Positions 16,275-28,128 of a DNA stretch of 45,366 bases are shown one piece after another. The position numbers and the translations under genes were made by a program. The notes under the pieces were generated by a model that searched no databases, was not told where the DNA came from, and was given only the letters and a program-made list of their open reading frames with translations. Where the stretch lies: assembly GCA_947453205.1 (NCBI GenBank), contig CANGFT010000035.1:1-45366 (forward strand), in the 5' to 3' direction. Position 1 is the first letter of the stretch; the number at the start of each line of letters is the position of its first letter. Source of the stretch: Beijerinckiaceae bacterium (GTDB lineage Bacteria; Pseudomonadota; Alphaproteobacteria; Rhizobiales; Beijerinckiaceae).

Positions 16275-17306
16275 TCAGCCCTGCGCCTTCGGCTTGATGA
16301 GCTTCTGGTTCAGCATGCTCTCGGCGATCTGGATCGCATTCAGGGCCGCGCCCTTGCGCAGATTGTCCGACACGCACCAGAAGGTCAGGCCGTTCTCGAC
16401 GGTCGCGTCCTCGCGGATGCGCGAAATATAGGTCGCGTCCTCGCCCGCCGCCTCGTGGGGGGTGATGTAGCCGCCGTTCTCGCGCTTGTCGACGACGAGC
16501 ACGCCGGGCGCCGCGCGCAGGATCTCGCGCGCCTCATCGGCCGTGATGGGCTTCTCGAATTCGAGATTGACCGCTTCCGAATGGCTGATGAAGACGGGCA
16601 CGCGCACGCAGGTCGCGGTGAGCTTGATCTTGGGGTCGAGGATCTTCTTCGTCTCGACCATCATCTTCCACTCTTCCTTCGTATAGCCGTCCTCCATGAA
16701 GACGTCGATGTGAGGGATGAGGTTGAAGGCGATGCGCTTGGTGAACTTCTTCACCTGGACGTCGCCGAGCGAATAGAGCGCCTTGGTCTGGCGGTCGAGC
16801 TCGTCCATGCCTTCCTTGCCCGCGCCCGACACCGACTGATAGGTCGAGACGACGACGCGGGTGATGGTCGCGTGGTCATGCAGGGGCTTGAGGGCCACCA
16901 CGAGCTGCGCGGTCGAGCAGTTGGGATTGGCGATGATGTATTTCTTCGTGAAGCCCTTGATCGCGGCCGCGTTCACTTCGGGCACGATGAGCGGCACGTC
17001 CTGATCGTAGCGCCAGGCGGAGGAATTATCGATCACGACGCATTTCTGCGCGCCGATGCGGGGCGACCACTCCTTGGAGATGTCGCCGCCCGCCGACATC
17101 AGGCAGATGTCGGTGTCGCTGAAGTCGTGATGCTCGAGCTGCTTGCACTTCAAGACCTTGTCGCCATAGGACACTTCCGTGCCGATCGAGCGGCTTGAGG
17201 CGAGCGCGACGACCTGATCGGCGGGAAACTGACGCTCCGCCAGGATATTCAACATTTCGCGGCCCACATTGCCCGTGGCGCCGACGACTGCGACCTTGTA
17301 GCCCAT
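16275..17306 (-). CDS. asd: Aspartate-semialdehyde dehydrogenase
   Basis: Reduces aspartyl phosphate to aspartate semialdehyde with NADPH, the branch point to lysine/diaminopimelate, threonine, methionine and isoleucine. 343 residues, full length. The N-terminal Rossmann motif is VAVVGATGNVGREML, the catalytic Cys130 sits in NPNCSTAQ, and the substrate region includes QSVSGAGKEGMDEL and the motif RVPVFISHSEAVNLEF. ATG 17306 has AGAAGGG upstream. A terminator follows the gene, so it is a single-gene unit. dapF, which uses the diaminopimelate made from its product, lies at 30.4 kb in the same window. Confidence 0.97.
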   Translation of the reverse strand: MGYKVAVVGATGNVGREMLNILAERQFPADQVVALASSRSIGTEVSYGDKVLKCKQLEHHDFSDTDICLMSAGGDISKEWSPRIGAQKCVVIDNSSAWRYDQDVPLIVPEVNAAAIKGFTKKYIIANPNCSTAQLVVALKPLHDHATITRVVVSTYQSVSGAGKEGMDELDRQTKALYSLGDVQVKKFTKRIAFNLIPHIDVFMEDGYTKEEWKMMVETKKILDPKIKLTATCVRVPVFISHSEAVNLEFEKPITADEAREILRAAPGVLVVDKRENGGYITPHEAAGEDATYISRIREDATVENGLTFWCVSDNLRKGAALNAIQIAESMLNQKLIKPKAQG

Positions 17307-17514
17307 AGTCTTGACCCTTCTGAAATCTGGGTGGGTTGGAACACCGCTGCGGCCCGTCTGTCAACGCCTGCGGCCCAAACCTTTGTCTGAGCCGGGGCGA
17401 TTCACCCTTCGTTAAGGTGAAGATCAGCGTCCGCCGTCGTTAACCAGTCCTGCTAACGAACAGGCAGGAAGCGTGAGGCCATCGTCGGGCGATCATAGGC
17501 CCGAGGCTGACCTC
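17307..17514. promoter_or_regulatory. Divergent promoter region asd / membrane protein
   Basis: 208 bases between two divergent genes. A perfect 6-bp inverted repeat TTCACC...GGTGAA (17401-17406 with 17416-17421) could be a regulator site. The motif GTTAA/TTAAC recurs at 17411, 17439 and, as CTAACG, near 17453. No clear promoter hexamer pair or riboswitch is evident. Confidence 0.35.
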
Positions 17515-18273
17515 ATGAGCGATCAACTGACCGAGCTTGGCCTGTCATGGCGCCCCCACAAGCCGCAGGCCCCCGCTGCTGCGGGCAGGCGGCGCGCGCC
17601 CTGGCTGCTGCGCCTGCTGCCGGGGCTTGGCGCCTGCGGACTCGCAGGCCTTCTGGTGGCGGGCCTGATGGACCAGCGCGCGGCGCCGCCCCCGGCGCCG
17701 CCATCCGCAGATCCCGTCTGGGTCGATGCGGGCGCGCCCCTCTTCGGGCTCGCGGGCGCAGGCCGGGCCCTGCGCAGCGAGGCCCTGCGGCGCAGCGCAG
17801 GCTTCGGCCGCATCGACACGCTCACCCTCGGCGAGGGCCCCGGCGGGGACTGGCTGCGGCTGGCGCTGCAACAGGCGGGACCGCAGGATCCCGCGCCCGG
17901 CAGCCTCTTCCTCGATCTCAGCCGCGCTGCGGCGCGAGCGGGCGTCGCGGTGACGCGGTCCGCCTTGCCCGGCCTGCTCGCCACCCGTTTCGGGGACTTT
18001 GAGGCCGCGGAGGTTGAGCTGGCCCAGGGCGATGGCGCGCGCGCCTGTCTCGGCCTGCGGCTTCTTGCGGGCGAGCCGGACCTTCGAATCACCGGCTTTT
18101 CCTGCGCCCGCGAGGGCAGACCGGCTCCGGCGGCGCTGGCTTGCCAGCTCGACGGCTTGCAACTGGCGGCCCCGGAGGCGGACGCCGGCCTCGCCCGGTT
18201 CTTCGCCGCGGCGGAGCTCGCCTCGGGTTCGGCCTGCATCGCCCGTCAGGCGGAGGCCCGCCCGCGCCGATGA
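17515..18273 (+). CDS. Single-pass membrane protein, function unknown
   Basis: 252 residues and very rich in Ala, Arg, Leu and Pro. A basic cytoplasmic start (WRPHKPQ...GRRRAPWLLRLLP) precedes one membrane segment (about residues 44-64, GLGACGLAGLLVAGLM), then a Pro/Ala linker and a periplasmic domain with three Cys (ACLGL, FSCAREG and CQLDG) plus a fourth near the end (CIARQ). I do not recognise the family. ATG 17515 has a GAGG just upstream; GTG 17473 is in frame but has no such site. It may be read together with the small exported protein gene that follows at 18361, 87 bases on. Confidence 0.6.
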   Translation: MSDQLTELGLSWRPHKPQAPAAAGRRRAPWLLRLLPGLGACGLAGLLVAGLMDQRAAPPPAPPSADPVWVDAGAPLFGLAGAGRALRSEALRRSAGFGRIDTLTLGEGPGGDWLRLALQQAGPQDPAPGSLFLDLSRAAARAGVAVTRSALPGLLATRFGDFEAAEVELAQGDGARACLGLRLLAGEPDLRITGFSCAREGRPAPAALACQLDGLQLAAPEADAGLARFFAAAELASGSACIARQAEARPRR

Positions 18274-18360
18274 CCGCAAGGGAGGGGGCGCGCCGCCGAA
18301 AGATCGGTTGATCCACGCTCCCGTCCACCCTAGATTTGCTTGAGCCGCAAGGGAGATAGC

Positions 18361-18648
18361 ATGAGCCAGATCGCACGCAGGATGACCATCGCCATGGCGG
18401 CTTCGTTGGCCGCCGTCTTCTTGACCGCCACGCTCGCCGAGGCGCAGACCCGCCGCACGGCGCCGCGCACCCTCACCGTCAAGAAGCGCCCCTTCACCGA
18501 CATGGGCACAGTGGTCCCGGTCGGCAGCCAGAACCATTACGCGACCGACGGCGTCCAGCTGCGCCGGATCTCGCCGACCTATTACAGCAACCGCGGCCTC
18601 TACGGGAACGAGACGCTCCCCGGCCCGTTCGGCGTCTACGGGAATTGA
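18361..18648 (+). CDS. Small exported protein, function unknown
   Basis: 95 residues: signal peptide (MTIAMAASLAAVFLTATLAEAQ), then a basic, Tyr-rich mature part of about 65 residues (TRRTAPRTLTVKKRPFTDMG, PTYYSNRGLYGNETLPGPFGVYGN). No enzyme motif and no known domain that I can name. AAGGGAG lies seven bases before ATG 18361; the in-frame start at 18340 is upstream of that site. The palindrome after the stop has a poly-T tail only on the other strand but may also slow this transcript. Confidence 0.65.
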   Translation: MSQIARRMTIAMAASLAAVFLTATLAEAQTRRTAPRTLTVKKRPFTDMGTVVPVGSQNHYATDGVQLRRISPTYYSNRGLYGNETLPGPFGVYGN

Positions 18649-18654
18649 ACCCGC

Positions 18655-18690
18655 CTTAAATAAAAACCCCCGGCCAAAAGACCGGGGGCC
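18655..18690 (-). terminator. Terminator of leuB (possibly bidirectional)
   Basis: Stem CCCCCGG / CCGGGGG (18667-18673 with 18682-18688), loop CCAAAAGA. On the minus strand it is followed by TTTTTATTTA, giving a normal rho-independent terminator 25 bases after the leuB stop. On the plus strand the hairpin lacks a T run. Confidence 0.8.
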
Positions 18691-18713
18691 AACAAGTCAA
18701 ACCGCAGGCGGCC

Positions 18714-19826
18714 TCAGCCGACCAACGCCTTGAGCTCCGCCACGATGGCCTCGCCCATCACGGTCGTCGAGACGTAAGAAGCCGCGTCGCCCTTGATGTC
18801 GGCGGTGCGCAGGCCGCTGGCCAGCACGTTGGAGATCGCCTTCTCGATCATGTCGGCGGCCTCGCCGAGGCCGAAGGAATAGCGCAGCGCCATGCCGAAG
18901 GAGCCGATCATGGCGATGGGATTGGCGAGGCCCTTGCCCGCGATGTCCGGCGCCGAGCCGTGGACGGGCTCATAGAGAGCCTTGCGCTTGCCGGTCTTGG
19001 GGTTGGTCTCGCCCAGCGAAGCCGAGGGCAGCATGCCCAGCGATCCCGTGAGCATGGCCGCGACGTCGGAGAGCATGTCGCCGAAGAGGTTGTCGGTCAC
19101 GATCACGTCGAACTGCTTGGGCCAGCGCACGAGCTGCATGCCCAGCGAATCCGCGAGCTGATGCTCGAGCTGCACATCGGGGAATTCGCGCTTGTGCAAG
19201 GCGGTGATGACCTCGTTCCAGAGCACGCCGGACTTCATGACGTTGCGCTTCTCGGACGAGGTGACCTTGTTCTTGCGCTTGCGGGCGAGTTCGAAGGCGA
19301 CGCGGCCGATGCGCTCGATCTCGTAGGTGTCGTAGACCTGCGTGTCGATGCCGCGCTTCTGGCCGTTGCCCAGATCGATGATCTGCTTGGGCTCGCCGAA
19401 ATAGACGCCGCCGGTGAGCTCGCGCACGATCATGATGTCGAGGTCTTCGACGATCTCGCGCTTGAGGGAGGAGGCGTCGGCGAGGGCGGGATAGCAAATG
19501 GCCGGACGCAGATTGGCGAAGAGGGCGAGATCCTTGCGCAGGCGCAGCAGGCCGGCCTCGGGGCGCACGTCATAGGGAACCGCGTCCCACTTGGGGCCGC
19601 CCACCGCGCCGAACAGAACGGCGTCCGCGGCCTGGGCGAGGGCCATGTGGTCTTCGCTGATAGAGGCGCCATGGGCGTCATAGGCGGCGCCGCCCACAAG
19701 GCCACGCTCGAAATTGAAGCTGGCGAGGCCAGCCTGCCCCATGAAGGCGGCGACCTTCTCCACTTCGGTCATCACTTCGGGGCCGATGCCATCGCCGGGC
19801 AGCAGGAAGATATTATAGGTCGCCAT
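18714..19826 (-). CDS. leuB: 3-isopropylmalate dehydrogenase
   Basis: Third step of leucine synthesis: NAD-dependent oxidative decarboxylation of 3-isopropylmalate in the cytoplasm. 370 residues, normal length. Visible signatures are the N-terminal [12 protein letters not shown], the substrate Arg region ([17 protein letters not shown]), [12 protein letters not shown], and the cofactor/metal motif [33 protein letters not shown], with [15 protein letters not shown] following. I use ATG 19826 ([11 protein letters not shown]); the frame extends to 19889 without similarity, and no strong ribosome site decides between them. It lies close to usg on the same strand. Confidence 0.97.
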   Translation of the reverse strand: MATYNIFLLPGDGIGPEVMTEVEKVAAFMGQAGLASFNFERGLVGGAAYDAHGASISEDHMALAQAADAVLFGAVGGPKWDAVPYDVRPEAGLLRLRKDLALFANLRPAICYPALADASSLKREIVEDLDIMIVRELTGGVYFGEPKQIIDLGNGQKRGIDTQVYDTYEIERIGRVAFELARKRKNKVTSSEKRNVMKSGVLWNEVITALHKREFPDVQLEHQLADSLGMQLVRWPKQFDVIVTDNLFGDMLSDVAAMLTGSLGMLPSASLGETNPKTGKRKALYEPVHGSAPDIAGKGLANPIAMIGSFGMALRYSFGLGEAADMIEKAISNVLASGLRTADIKGDAASYVSTTVMGEAIVAELKALVG

Positions 19827-19932
19827 CAGGGTCATCCGCGTGAAAGGGTTTCGCGCGGACTTGCTAGCGGGGCCCAAAGGGATTGGCAAGACGAATGGAG
19901 AGGCGAATGGCGAGGCGCCGGAGCGCCCCCGC

Positions 19933-20202
19933 CTAGTTCAGCAGGAACTCGTCATTCACATTGCGCCATTCGGCGGGCTTGATGAGCCGGGCGTGGGCAA
20001 CGCGCACCGAATGCAGCGGGCCATCGAGGCTGCGTCGCCAGAAGTCCAGAAAGCGCCGGAGCTCGGGATAATGGGGGTGCAGATCGTAGCGCTGCCAGAC
20101 GAAGCGCTGGAGCAGGCCGGGATGGTCGGGCATGTGGTAGAGAATGTCTGCGGTCGTCAGACCATAGCCCTGCAACTGACGGCGGAAGTCGGCGGACGCC
20201 AT
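19933..20202 (-). CDS. usg: Usg family protein
   Basis: 89-residue protein of the Usg family, which is conserved in alphaproteobacteria; the name comes from its place upstream of other genes and the function is unknown. The whole sequence fits: [28 protein letters not shown], the aromatic-rich [22 protein letters not shown] and [25 protein letters not shown] stands eight bases before ATG 20202. Next on this strand comes leuB; usg is often found beside trpF in relatives, which is not the case here. Confidence 0.88.
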   Translation of the reverse strand: MASADFRRQLQGYGLTTADILYHMPDHPGLLQRFVWQRYDLHPHYPELRRFLDFWRRSLDGPLHSVRVAHARLIKPAEWRNVNDEFLLN

Positions 20203-20330
20203 GGAATCGCCTCCCTGTGCAAATCATCACCAGGGGATGATGCCGCAAGGGACCGGAGCCCGCAATGCTCAAGATTGAATAAGATTCCATAAATTCAGCT
20301 ACTTAGCAGCCACTTCACGGGAGTGCTGCC

Positions 20331-20368
20331 AAAATTGGAAAGCCGCCGGGAATCGCTCCCCGGCGGCT
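20331..20368 (-). terminator. Probable terminator of acnA
   Basis: Perfect 10-bp stem AGCCGCCGGG / CCCGGCGGCT (20341-20350 with 20359-20368). On the minus strand it is followed by TTCCAATTTT, a weak T-rich tail. It lies about 25 bases beyond the acnA stop. Confidence 0.7.
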
Positions 20369-20392
20369 TCGATTTCAACGCCCTGCGTCCGC

Positions 20393-23119
<2,727 letters not shown>

Positions 23120-23226
23120 GTGCAGGCCCCGGTTCGTTTGCAGTGGTGGAGAATGGATCGGGCGCGTTATAGATAATTTTCTTCGGCGGGGCTACACGGA
23201 CAAAAGCCCAACAGGCGAGGATTTCG

Positions 23227-23850
23227 TTGGTTTTTCCTCAGGACATCACACTACGCGCCATCGACCTTGCGCTTGCGCGGGGCGGAAGGCGGCTGGCGCA
23301 GGGCCTGTCCTTCACGCTGCAAGGCGGCGAGGCGCTGGTGGTCACAGGCCCGAACGGCGCCGGAAAATCAACGTTTTTGCGGGTTCTGGCGGGTTTGCTG
23401 GCCCCTGCCGCCGGAGAGGTCGCGCTCGATGGAGCGGGGGTCGAGGCGCCCGGTCTGGCGGCGCACTACCTCGGTCATGCCGAGGCCCTGAAGGGCGCGC
23501 TCACGGCGCGGGAAAACCTCGAATTCTGGTCCGCCATGCTGGAGGCGGGCCATGGCGGGCTTGATCCCGACGCGGCGCTGGGGCGAGTCGCCCTGAGCCA
23601 TGCGCCTGATCTGCCAGTCTCCTTTCTCTCCGCAGGCCAGCGCCGACGGGTCGCCATCTGCCGTTTGCTGGTGGCGCCGCGCCCCCTCTGGCTGCTCGAC
23701 GAACCCACCACCGCGCTGGACGCCGCCTCCCAGGCGCGGCTTGCGGCGCTGATGAAGGAGCACCTCGCGGCGGGTGGCCTCATCGTCGCCGCCACCCACG
23801 GGGATCTCGGCCTGACCGCGCGTGAATTGCGGCTGGGGGGCGAATCATGA
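23227..23850 (+). CDS. ccmA: Haem exporter ATP-binding protein CcmA
   Basis: ATPase of the CcmABCD complex, which releases haem-loaded CcmE for cytochrome c maturation. 207 residues, normal for CcmA. Walker A is VTGPNGAGKSTF, the signature is LSAGQRRRVAICRLL (LSAGQ is characteristic of CcmA), and Walker B is WLLDEPTTALD. The start is TTG 23227, five bases after GAGGA; no ATG lies at a suitable place. The rare TTG start may lower its synthesis relative to the coupled ccmB. First gene of the ccmABCDG operon, overlapping ccmB by four bases. Confidence 0.95.
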   Translation: MVFPQDITLRAIDLALARGGRRLAQGLSFTLQGGEALVVTGPNGAGKSTFLRVLAGLLAPAAGEVALDGAGVEAPGLAAHYLGHAEALKGALTARENLEFWSAMLEAGHGGLDPDAALGRVALSHAPDLPVSFLSAGQRRRVAICRLLVAPRPLWLLDEPTTALDAASQARLAALMKEHLAAGGLIVAATHGDLGLTARELRLGGES

Positions 23851-24512
23851 GGGCGCTCGCAGCCCTGTTCCGCCGCGAATTGCGGCTGTCGAACCGCGCG
23901 GGCGGCGGCGGCGCCATGGGCGTCGTGTTCTTCCTGATCCTCGTGACCATCACGCCCTTCGCCATCGGGCCGGACCTCAATCTGCTCGCGCGCATCGGCC
24001 CCGCGATTCTCTGGATCGCGGCCTTGCTCTCGACCCTGCTCGGCCTTGATCGGCTCTTCATGTCCGACCATGAGGACGGCTCCCTTGATCTGCTGGAGAT
24101 GAGCGACGCGCCGATGGAGCTCGTCGTGCTCGTCAAATGCCTCGCCCACTGGGCGGTCACAGGCCTGCCTCTGGTTGTGGCGACGCCGCTGTTCGGCCTC
24201 ATGCTGGCGCTGGAAGGCGATGCGCTCTGGGGCGTCGCGGCCTCGCTGGCGGCGGGAACGCCAGCCCTCACCTTCATCGGCGCCATCGGCGCGGCGCTGA
24301 CGGTCAGCCTGCGCCGGGGCGGGCTCCTGATGGCGATTCTGGTCCTGCCCTTCACCGTGCCCGTGCTGATCTTCGGCGTCTCGGCGGCCTCGGCCGCCAG
24401 CGGGGGAACCGTGCCCTTCCTGACGCCTTTCCTGATCCTGTGCGCGCTGAGCCTCGGCTCCATGGCGCTGGCGCCCTTCGCGGCGGCGGCGGCCTTGCGC
24501 AGCGGCGACTGA
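23847..24512 (+). CDS. ccmB: Haem exporter permease CcmB
   Basis: Membrane subunit of CcmABCD. 221 residues with six hydrophobic segments. Family signatures are the start FRRELRLSNRAGGG, then FLILVTITPFAIGPD, LDRLFMSDHEDGSLDLL and VLPFTVPVLIFG. It begins inside the stop of ccmA (ATGA) and is followed after 43 bases by ccmC. Works with CcmA on the periplasmic haem-chaperone cycle, not as a proven haem pump. Confidence 0.95.
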   Translation: MRALAALFRRELRLSNRAGGGGAMGVVFFLILVTITPFAIGPDLNLLARIGPAILWIAALLSTLLGLDRLFMSDHEDGSLDLLEMSDAPMELVVLVKCLAHWAVTGLPLVVATPLFGLMLALEGDALWGVAASLAAGTPALTFIGAIGAALTVSLRRGGLLMAILVLPFTVPVLIFGVSAASAASGGTVPFLTPFLILCALSLGSMALAPFAAAAALRSGD

Positions 24513-24555
24513 TCGGGTTCATTGCCTCAGCGCCCGGCGGGCGATAGGACAAAGC

Positions 24556-25314
24556 ATGCTCAAGTACGCCAATCCCACCTATTTCCTGCGCCTCACGGCG
24601 GCCGTGCTGCCATGGCTCTGGGGTGCGGCCGGGCTGACGCTTGGCCTTGGCCTCTACATGACCTTCGCCGTCGCCCCCGCCGACTATCAGCAGGGCGAGA
24701 CCGTGCGGATCATGTATATCCATGTGCCCGCCGCCTGGCTCTCCATGTTCGCCTACACCGTGATGACGCTTTCGGCCCTGGGCACGCTCGTCTGGCGCCA
24801 TCCTCTGGCGGACGCCTCCCAGCAGGCGGCGGCGCCGCTCGGGGCGGGCTTCACCTTCATCTGCCTCGTCACCGGCTCGCTCTGGGGCAAGCCCATGTGG
24901 GGGACATGGTGGGTCTGGGACGCGCGGCTGACCTCGGTGCTCGTGCTGTTCCTGATCTATCTTGGCCTCATCGCCCTCTGGAACACGATCGAGGAGCCCT
25001 TGAAGGCCGCGCGCGCCGCCGCGATCCTGACCCTCGTGGGCGTCGTCAACATCCCCATCATCAAATTCTCGGTCGACTGGTGGAACACGCTGCACCAGCC
25101 CGCCTCCGTGCTGCGCATGGGCGGGCCTGCGATCCACCCCACCATGCTCTGGCCGCTGCTCGTCATGGCCCTTGGCGCGAGCCTGCTGTTTGTGTGCCTG
25201 CACCTCATGGCCATCCGTAACGAGATCCTGCGTCGGCGGCTGCGGCGCCTGTCCTATCTCGCTGCGGAGGCAGCCGATCATGGTCTCGAACCCCCGGTGG
25301 AGGCAGGCGCATGA
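24556..25314 (+). CDS. ccmC: Haem handling protein CcmC
   Basis: Membrane protein that loads haem onto the chaperone CcmE. 252 residues, about six membrane segments. The tryptophan-rich WWD domain is visible at residues 115-122 (WGTWWVWD), with the flanking His residues in YIHVPAAW and the later SVDWWNTLHQPAS. This motif binds haem on the periplasmic face. The stop overlaps the start of ccmD (ATGA). Confidence 0.96.
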   Translation: MLKYANPTYFLRLTAAVLPWLWGAAGLTLGLGLYMTFAVAPADYQQGETVRIMYIHVPAAWLSMFAYTVMTLSALGTLVWRHPLADASQQAAAPLGAGFTFICLVTGSLWGKPMWGTWWVWDARLTSVLVLFLIYLGLIALWNTIEEPLKAARAAAILTLVGVVNIPIIKFSVDWWNTLHQPASVLRMGGPAIHPTMLWPLLVMALGASLLFVCLHLMAIRNEILRRRLRRLSYLAAEAADHGLEPPVEAGA

Positions 25315-25460
25315 GCGATCACGCCGGATATATCTTCGCCGCCTTCGCCGTGACGGCGGTCGTGGTGGCGGTCATGCTGGGACGGATCCTTCTCGACCAT
25401 CGCAGCCTGACCCGCGCGCTGGCCAAACTGCCGCCGCGCGGCGAGGGGGATGGCGCATGA
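25311..25460 (+). CDS. ccmD: Haem exporter protein CcmD (49 residues)
   Basis: A very short gene in its standard place. 49 residues: MSDHAGYIFAAFAVTAVVVAV is one membrane segment, followed by a basic tail (RILLDHRSLTRALAKLPPRG). CcmD helps release holo-CcmE from CcmABC. Its ATG overlaps the ccmC stop and its stop (TGA 25458-25460) overlaps the ccmG ATG at 25457, so all three are translationally coupled. Identified mainly by position and by the HxxYI start and single helix. Confidence 0.9.
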   Translation: MSDHAGYIFAAFAVTAVVVAVMLGRILLDHRSLTRALAKLPPRGEGDGA

Positions 25461-26035
25461 GCGAGACCTCCGAGGCGCCGCCGCGCCGCTGGCTGGCCTA
25501 TCTGCCCCTCATCGCCTTCCTGGCGCTGGCGGGCCTGTTCCTGATCCGCCTTTACTCCGGCGATCCCCAGCGCCTGCCCTCCCCGCTCATCGGCAAGCCA
25601 GCGCCCGCCTTCACGCTTCCCGCGCTGGAGGGCTCGGGGCTGCCGGGCTTCGCCGACGCGGACCTGCGGCAGGGCAAGGTCACGCTGGTCAATGTCTTCG
25701 CCTCGTGGTGCGGACCATGCCGGGATGAGCATCCCGTGCTGGTGGACCTGGCGAAGCGTCCGGAGTTCGTCCGCGCGGGAGTGCGGCTCGTCGGCCTCGC
25801 CTATAAGGACGAGCCCGCCAATTCCCTGAAATTCCTGAAGGAGATGGGCAATCCTTACGCGCTCGTCGGCGTCGACCTCTCGGGCCGCGTGGGCATCGAC
25901 TGGGGCGTCTATGGCGTGCCCGAGACCTTCGTGGTCAGGGGCGACGGGACCATCGCCTATAAATTCATCGGCCCGCTCTCGCCCGACGCCCTGCGCGACA
26001 CGCTCGCGCCGCAGATCGAGAAAGCCCTGCGCTAG
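25457..26035 (+). CDS. ccmG: Thiol:disulfide interchange protein CcmG/DsbE
   Basis: Periplasmic, membrane-anchored thioredoxin that reduces apocytochrome c thiols before haem attachment. 192 residues: one N-terminal membrane anchor (LPLIAFLALAGLFLIRLY), then a thioredoxin fold with Cys85-Gly-Pro-Cys88 in FASWCGPCRDEHP, a cis-Pro region (YGVPETFVV) and the DsbE-type insert (ALVGVDLSGRVGIDWGVYG). The start overlaps the ccmD stop. Its stop codon overlaps by CTAG with the stop of the convergent small gene. The ccmE, F and H genes are not in this window. Confidence 0.95.
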   Translation: MSETSEAPPRRWLAYLPLIAFLALAGLFLIRLYSGDPQRLPSPLIGKPAPAFTLPALEGSGLPGFADADLRQGKVTLVNVFASWCGPCRDEHPVLVDLAKRPEFVRAGVRLVGLAYKDEPANSLKFLKEMGNPYALVGVDLSGRVGIDWGVYGVPETFVVRGDGTIAYKFIGPLSPDALRDTLAPQIEKALR

Positions 26036-26328
26036 GGCCTGTTGCGGGAATATTCGAAGCAGTAGTAGCCGACGAAACAGGCGCCGTTGTCGCGGGTCGG
26101 CGCGAAGAGGGGCTTGGTGTCCTCGCCCCGGTTGCAGAAGCCCTGCCCCGTCACCACCCGCTCATAGGTGTCGCCGCCCGTGCCGATCACGACCGCGCCC
26201 TGGGCGTTCACGAAGCTCCGCGCCGCCGCGCAGCTCATATCGGTTGTGGATACGCGCTTCTGGGCGAAGGCGCCGCCCGCGCTGGCGATGAGGGCGACGA
26301 CCGCAAGGGTGATGGCGCGTATGCTCAT
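26032..26328 (-). CDS. Small exported cysteine-containing protein, function unknown
   Basis: 98 residues with a signal peptide (LAVVALIASAGGAFA) and about 76 mature residues containing four Cys (MSCAAA, FCNRGED, ACFVGYYC), which could form two disulfides. The aromatic end is GYYCFEYSR. I do not recognise a named family. It sits between the cytochrome c maturation operon and yciB, convergent with ccmG, sharing a CTAG stop overlap with it. Confidence 0.65.
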   Translation of the reverse strand: MSIRAITLAVVALIASAGGAFAQKRVSTTDMSCAAARSFVNAQGAVVIGTGGDTYERVVTGQGFCNRGEDTKPLFAPTRDNGACFVGYYCFEYSRNRP

Positions 26329-26340
26329 GGCTCGGCCTTC

Positions 26341-26955
26341 CTACCAGTGTTCGGTCTGATCCTCGTCCTTGATCTCATATTTCATGAGCAAGGGGATCTG
26401 CGCGAGAGCAAAGACGATGGTGATGGGCATGGTTCCAAAAACCTTGAAGCTCACCCAGAAATCCGTGGTCTGGGTGCGCCAGACCAGTTCGTTGAGCCCT
26501 GCCAGCAGGAAGAAGAACAGGCCCCAGCGCAGGGTCAGGATGCGCCAGCCAAGCTCGGTCAGCCGCATCATGCTGTCGAGCACGATGGGCAGGAGCGGCT
26601 TGCCCATGGCGAGGCCGATGAGCAGCGCCGCGCCGAAGATGGAATTGACGATGGTCGGCTTCATCTTGATGAAGAGCTCATCCTGAAAGATGAAGGTCAG
26701 CGCGCCGAAAAACAAAACCGCGACGGCGGTGACGAGCGGCATGATCGGCACATGGCGCGTCATCAGCCACGAGGCCCCCAGCGCCGCCACCACGCCGACC
26801 ATCAGCACGCCTGTGGCGATGAAGATGCCGAACTTGGCGTTGGCGAGGAAGAACAGGACCAGCGGGCCCATCTCCAGCGCGAGCTTGAGGGCGGGGTTCT
26901 GCCTGGGGCGCGCGGGCCTGGCTGAAGTGGTCTCGGCGGGCGTCGGTTCGGTCAT
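26341..26955 (-). CDS. yciB: Inner-membrane protein YciB (intracellular septation protein A)
   Basis: 204 residues with five to six membrane segments. Family hallmarks: [23 protein letters not shown] near the start, then [26 protein letters not shown], and the [33 protein letters not shown] stretch. YciB links elongation and division machinery and affects envelope integrity. ATG 26955 lies two bases beyond the ftsY stop, so the two are probably co-transcribed with ftsY first. An N-terminal tail of about 22 residues is rich in Thr, Pro and Ala. Confidence 0.92.
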   Translation of the reverse strand: MTEPTPAETTSARPARPRQNPALKLALEMGPLVLFFLANAKFGIFIATGVLMVGVVAALGASWLMTRHVPIMPLVTAVAVLFFGALTFIFQDELFIKMKPTIVNSIFGAALLIGLAMGKPLLPIVLDSMMRLTELGWRILTLRWGLFFFLLAGLNELVWRTQTTDFWVSFKVFGTMPITIVFALAQIPLLMKYEIKDEDQTEHW

Positions 26956-26956
26956 G

Positions 26957-28039
26957 TCAGGCGCTCCCGGTGTCGGCTGAATCTCTGTCTATGCCGGCGA
27001 TGGCATGGGCGAAGTCGCGGGCCTCGAAGGGTTCAAGGTCATCGCGCCCCTCGCCGACGCCAATATAGTGCACGGGCAAGGCGAATTTCTCCGCGATGGC
27101 CACAAGAATGCCGCCGCGCGCGGTGCCGTCGAGCTTGGTCATGACCAGGCCGGTCACGCCCGCCACCTTGCCGAAAATCTCGACCTGGCTCATGGCGTTC
27201 TGGCCGACCGTGGCGTCGAGCACCAGCAGCACCGCGTGAGGCGCGGCGGCGTCGACCTTCTTCATGACGCGCACGACCTTCTCAAGCTCGGCCATCAGCT
27301 CCTTGCGGTTCTGCAGGCGGCCCGCCGTGTCCATCATCAGGACATCCACGCCCTCGGCCTGCGCCTGCGTGATCGCGTCGAAGGCGAGGCCCGCGGCGTC
27401 GGCGCCCTGGGGACGCGAGACGACCGTGGCGCCGATGCGCTCGCCCCAGATCTCCAGCTGCTGGATGGCGGCGGCGCGGAAGGTGTCGCCCGCCGCCAGC
27501 ATCACCGATTTGCCCTCCGCCACGAATTGCGAGGCGAGCTTGCCGATGGTGGTGGTCTTGCCCGAACCGTTCACGCCCACAACGAGAATGACATAGGGCT
27601 TGATGGCGGGGTCGAGCGCCAGCGGGCGCGCCACCGGCAGCAGAACCTTCTCGACCTCGCTGGCGAGGATGGCCTTCACCTCGTCGGGCTCGATCTGCTT
27701 GTCATAGCGGCCCTTGCCCACGGCCTCGCGGATGCGCAAAGCCGTCGCGACGCCCAGATCGGCCTGGATGAGGATGTCCTCGAGCTCGTCGAGCATGGCG
27801 CCGTCGAGCTTGCGCTTGGTGAAGACGCTGACGATGCCCTGCGAAATCGTCGAGGAGGAGCGCGCCAGCCCCTCCTTCAGCCGCCGCCACCAGCTTCGGG
27901 GCTCGGCGGGGGCTTCCGGCGCGGCGGGTTCGGCAGGCGCCGGCGCGGGTGCGGGTTCTTGCGCGGCGTCGCGCCCGCCGAACAGGCGGCCGAAGAGGCC
28001 CCGCTTTTTGGCGCCCGTCTGATTGTCCTCTTCGCTCAT
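26957..28039 (-). CDS. ftsY: Signal recognition particle receptor FtsY
   Basis: GTPase that docks the SRP at the inner membrane for co-translational insertion. 360 residues: an acidic, Pro/Ala-rich A domain (1-50), the N helical bundle, then the G domain with G1 [10 protein letters not shown] at 155-164, the DTFRAAA motif, G3 DTAGR (Asp237) and [10 protein letters not shown] near the end. I use ATG 28039 (MSEEDNQ); an upstream GTG at 28054 is possible. Upstream on the plus strand is the pseudouridine synthase, divergent with 89 bases between. Confidence 0.97.
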   Translation of the reverse strand: MSEEDNQTGAKKRGLFGRLFGGRDAAQEPAPAPAPAEPAAPEAPAEPRSWWRRLKEGLARSSSTISQGIVSVFTKRKLDGAMLDELEDILIQADLGVATALRIREAVGKGRYDKQIEPDEVKAILASEVEKVLLPVARPLALDPAIKPYVILVVGVNGSGKTTTIGKLASQFVAEGKSVMLAAGDTFRAAAIQQLEIWGERIGATVVSRPQGADAAGLAFDAITQAQAEGVDVLMMDTAGRLQNRKELMAELEKVVRVMKKVDAAAPHAVLLVLDATVGQNAMSQVEIFGKVAGVTGLVMTKLDGTARGGILVAIAEKFALPVHYIGVGEGRDDLEPFEARDFAHAIAGIDRDSADTGSA

Positions 28040-28128
28040 GTCGTCTGCCCGCACGCTGTGCTAGGGACTGTCGTCGCCCCGATGGTCGGAGCGTCCTTGC
28101 CCTGCCCCCTCTCGATAGCCTGTCCCGC

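Noticed and set aside
23120-23226. A riboswitch or other leader RNA between acnA and ccmA
   Set aside because: Only 107 bases shared by two divergent genes; no conserved hairpin pattern could be recognised.
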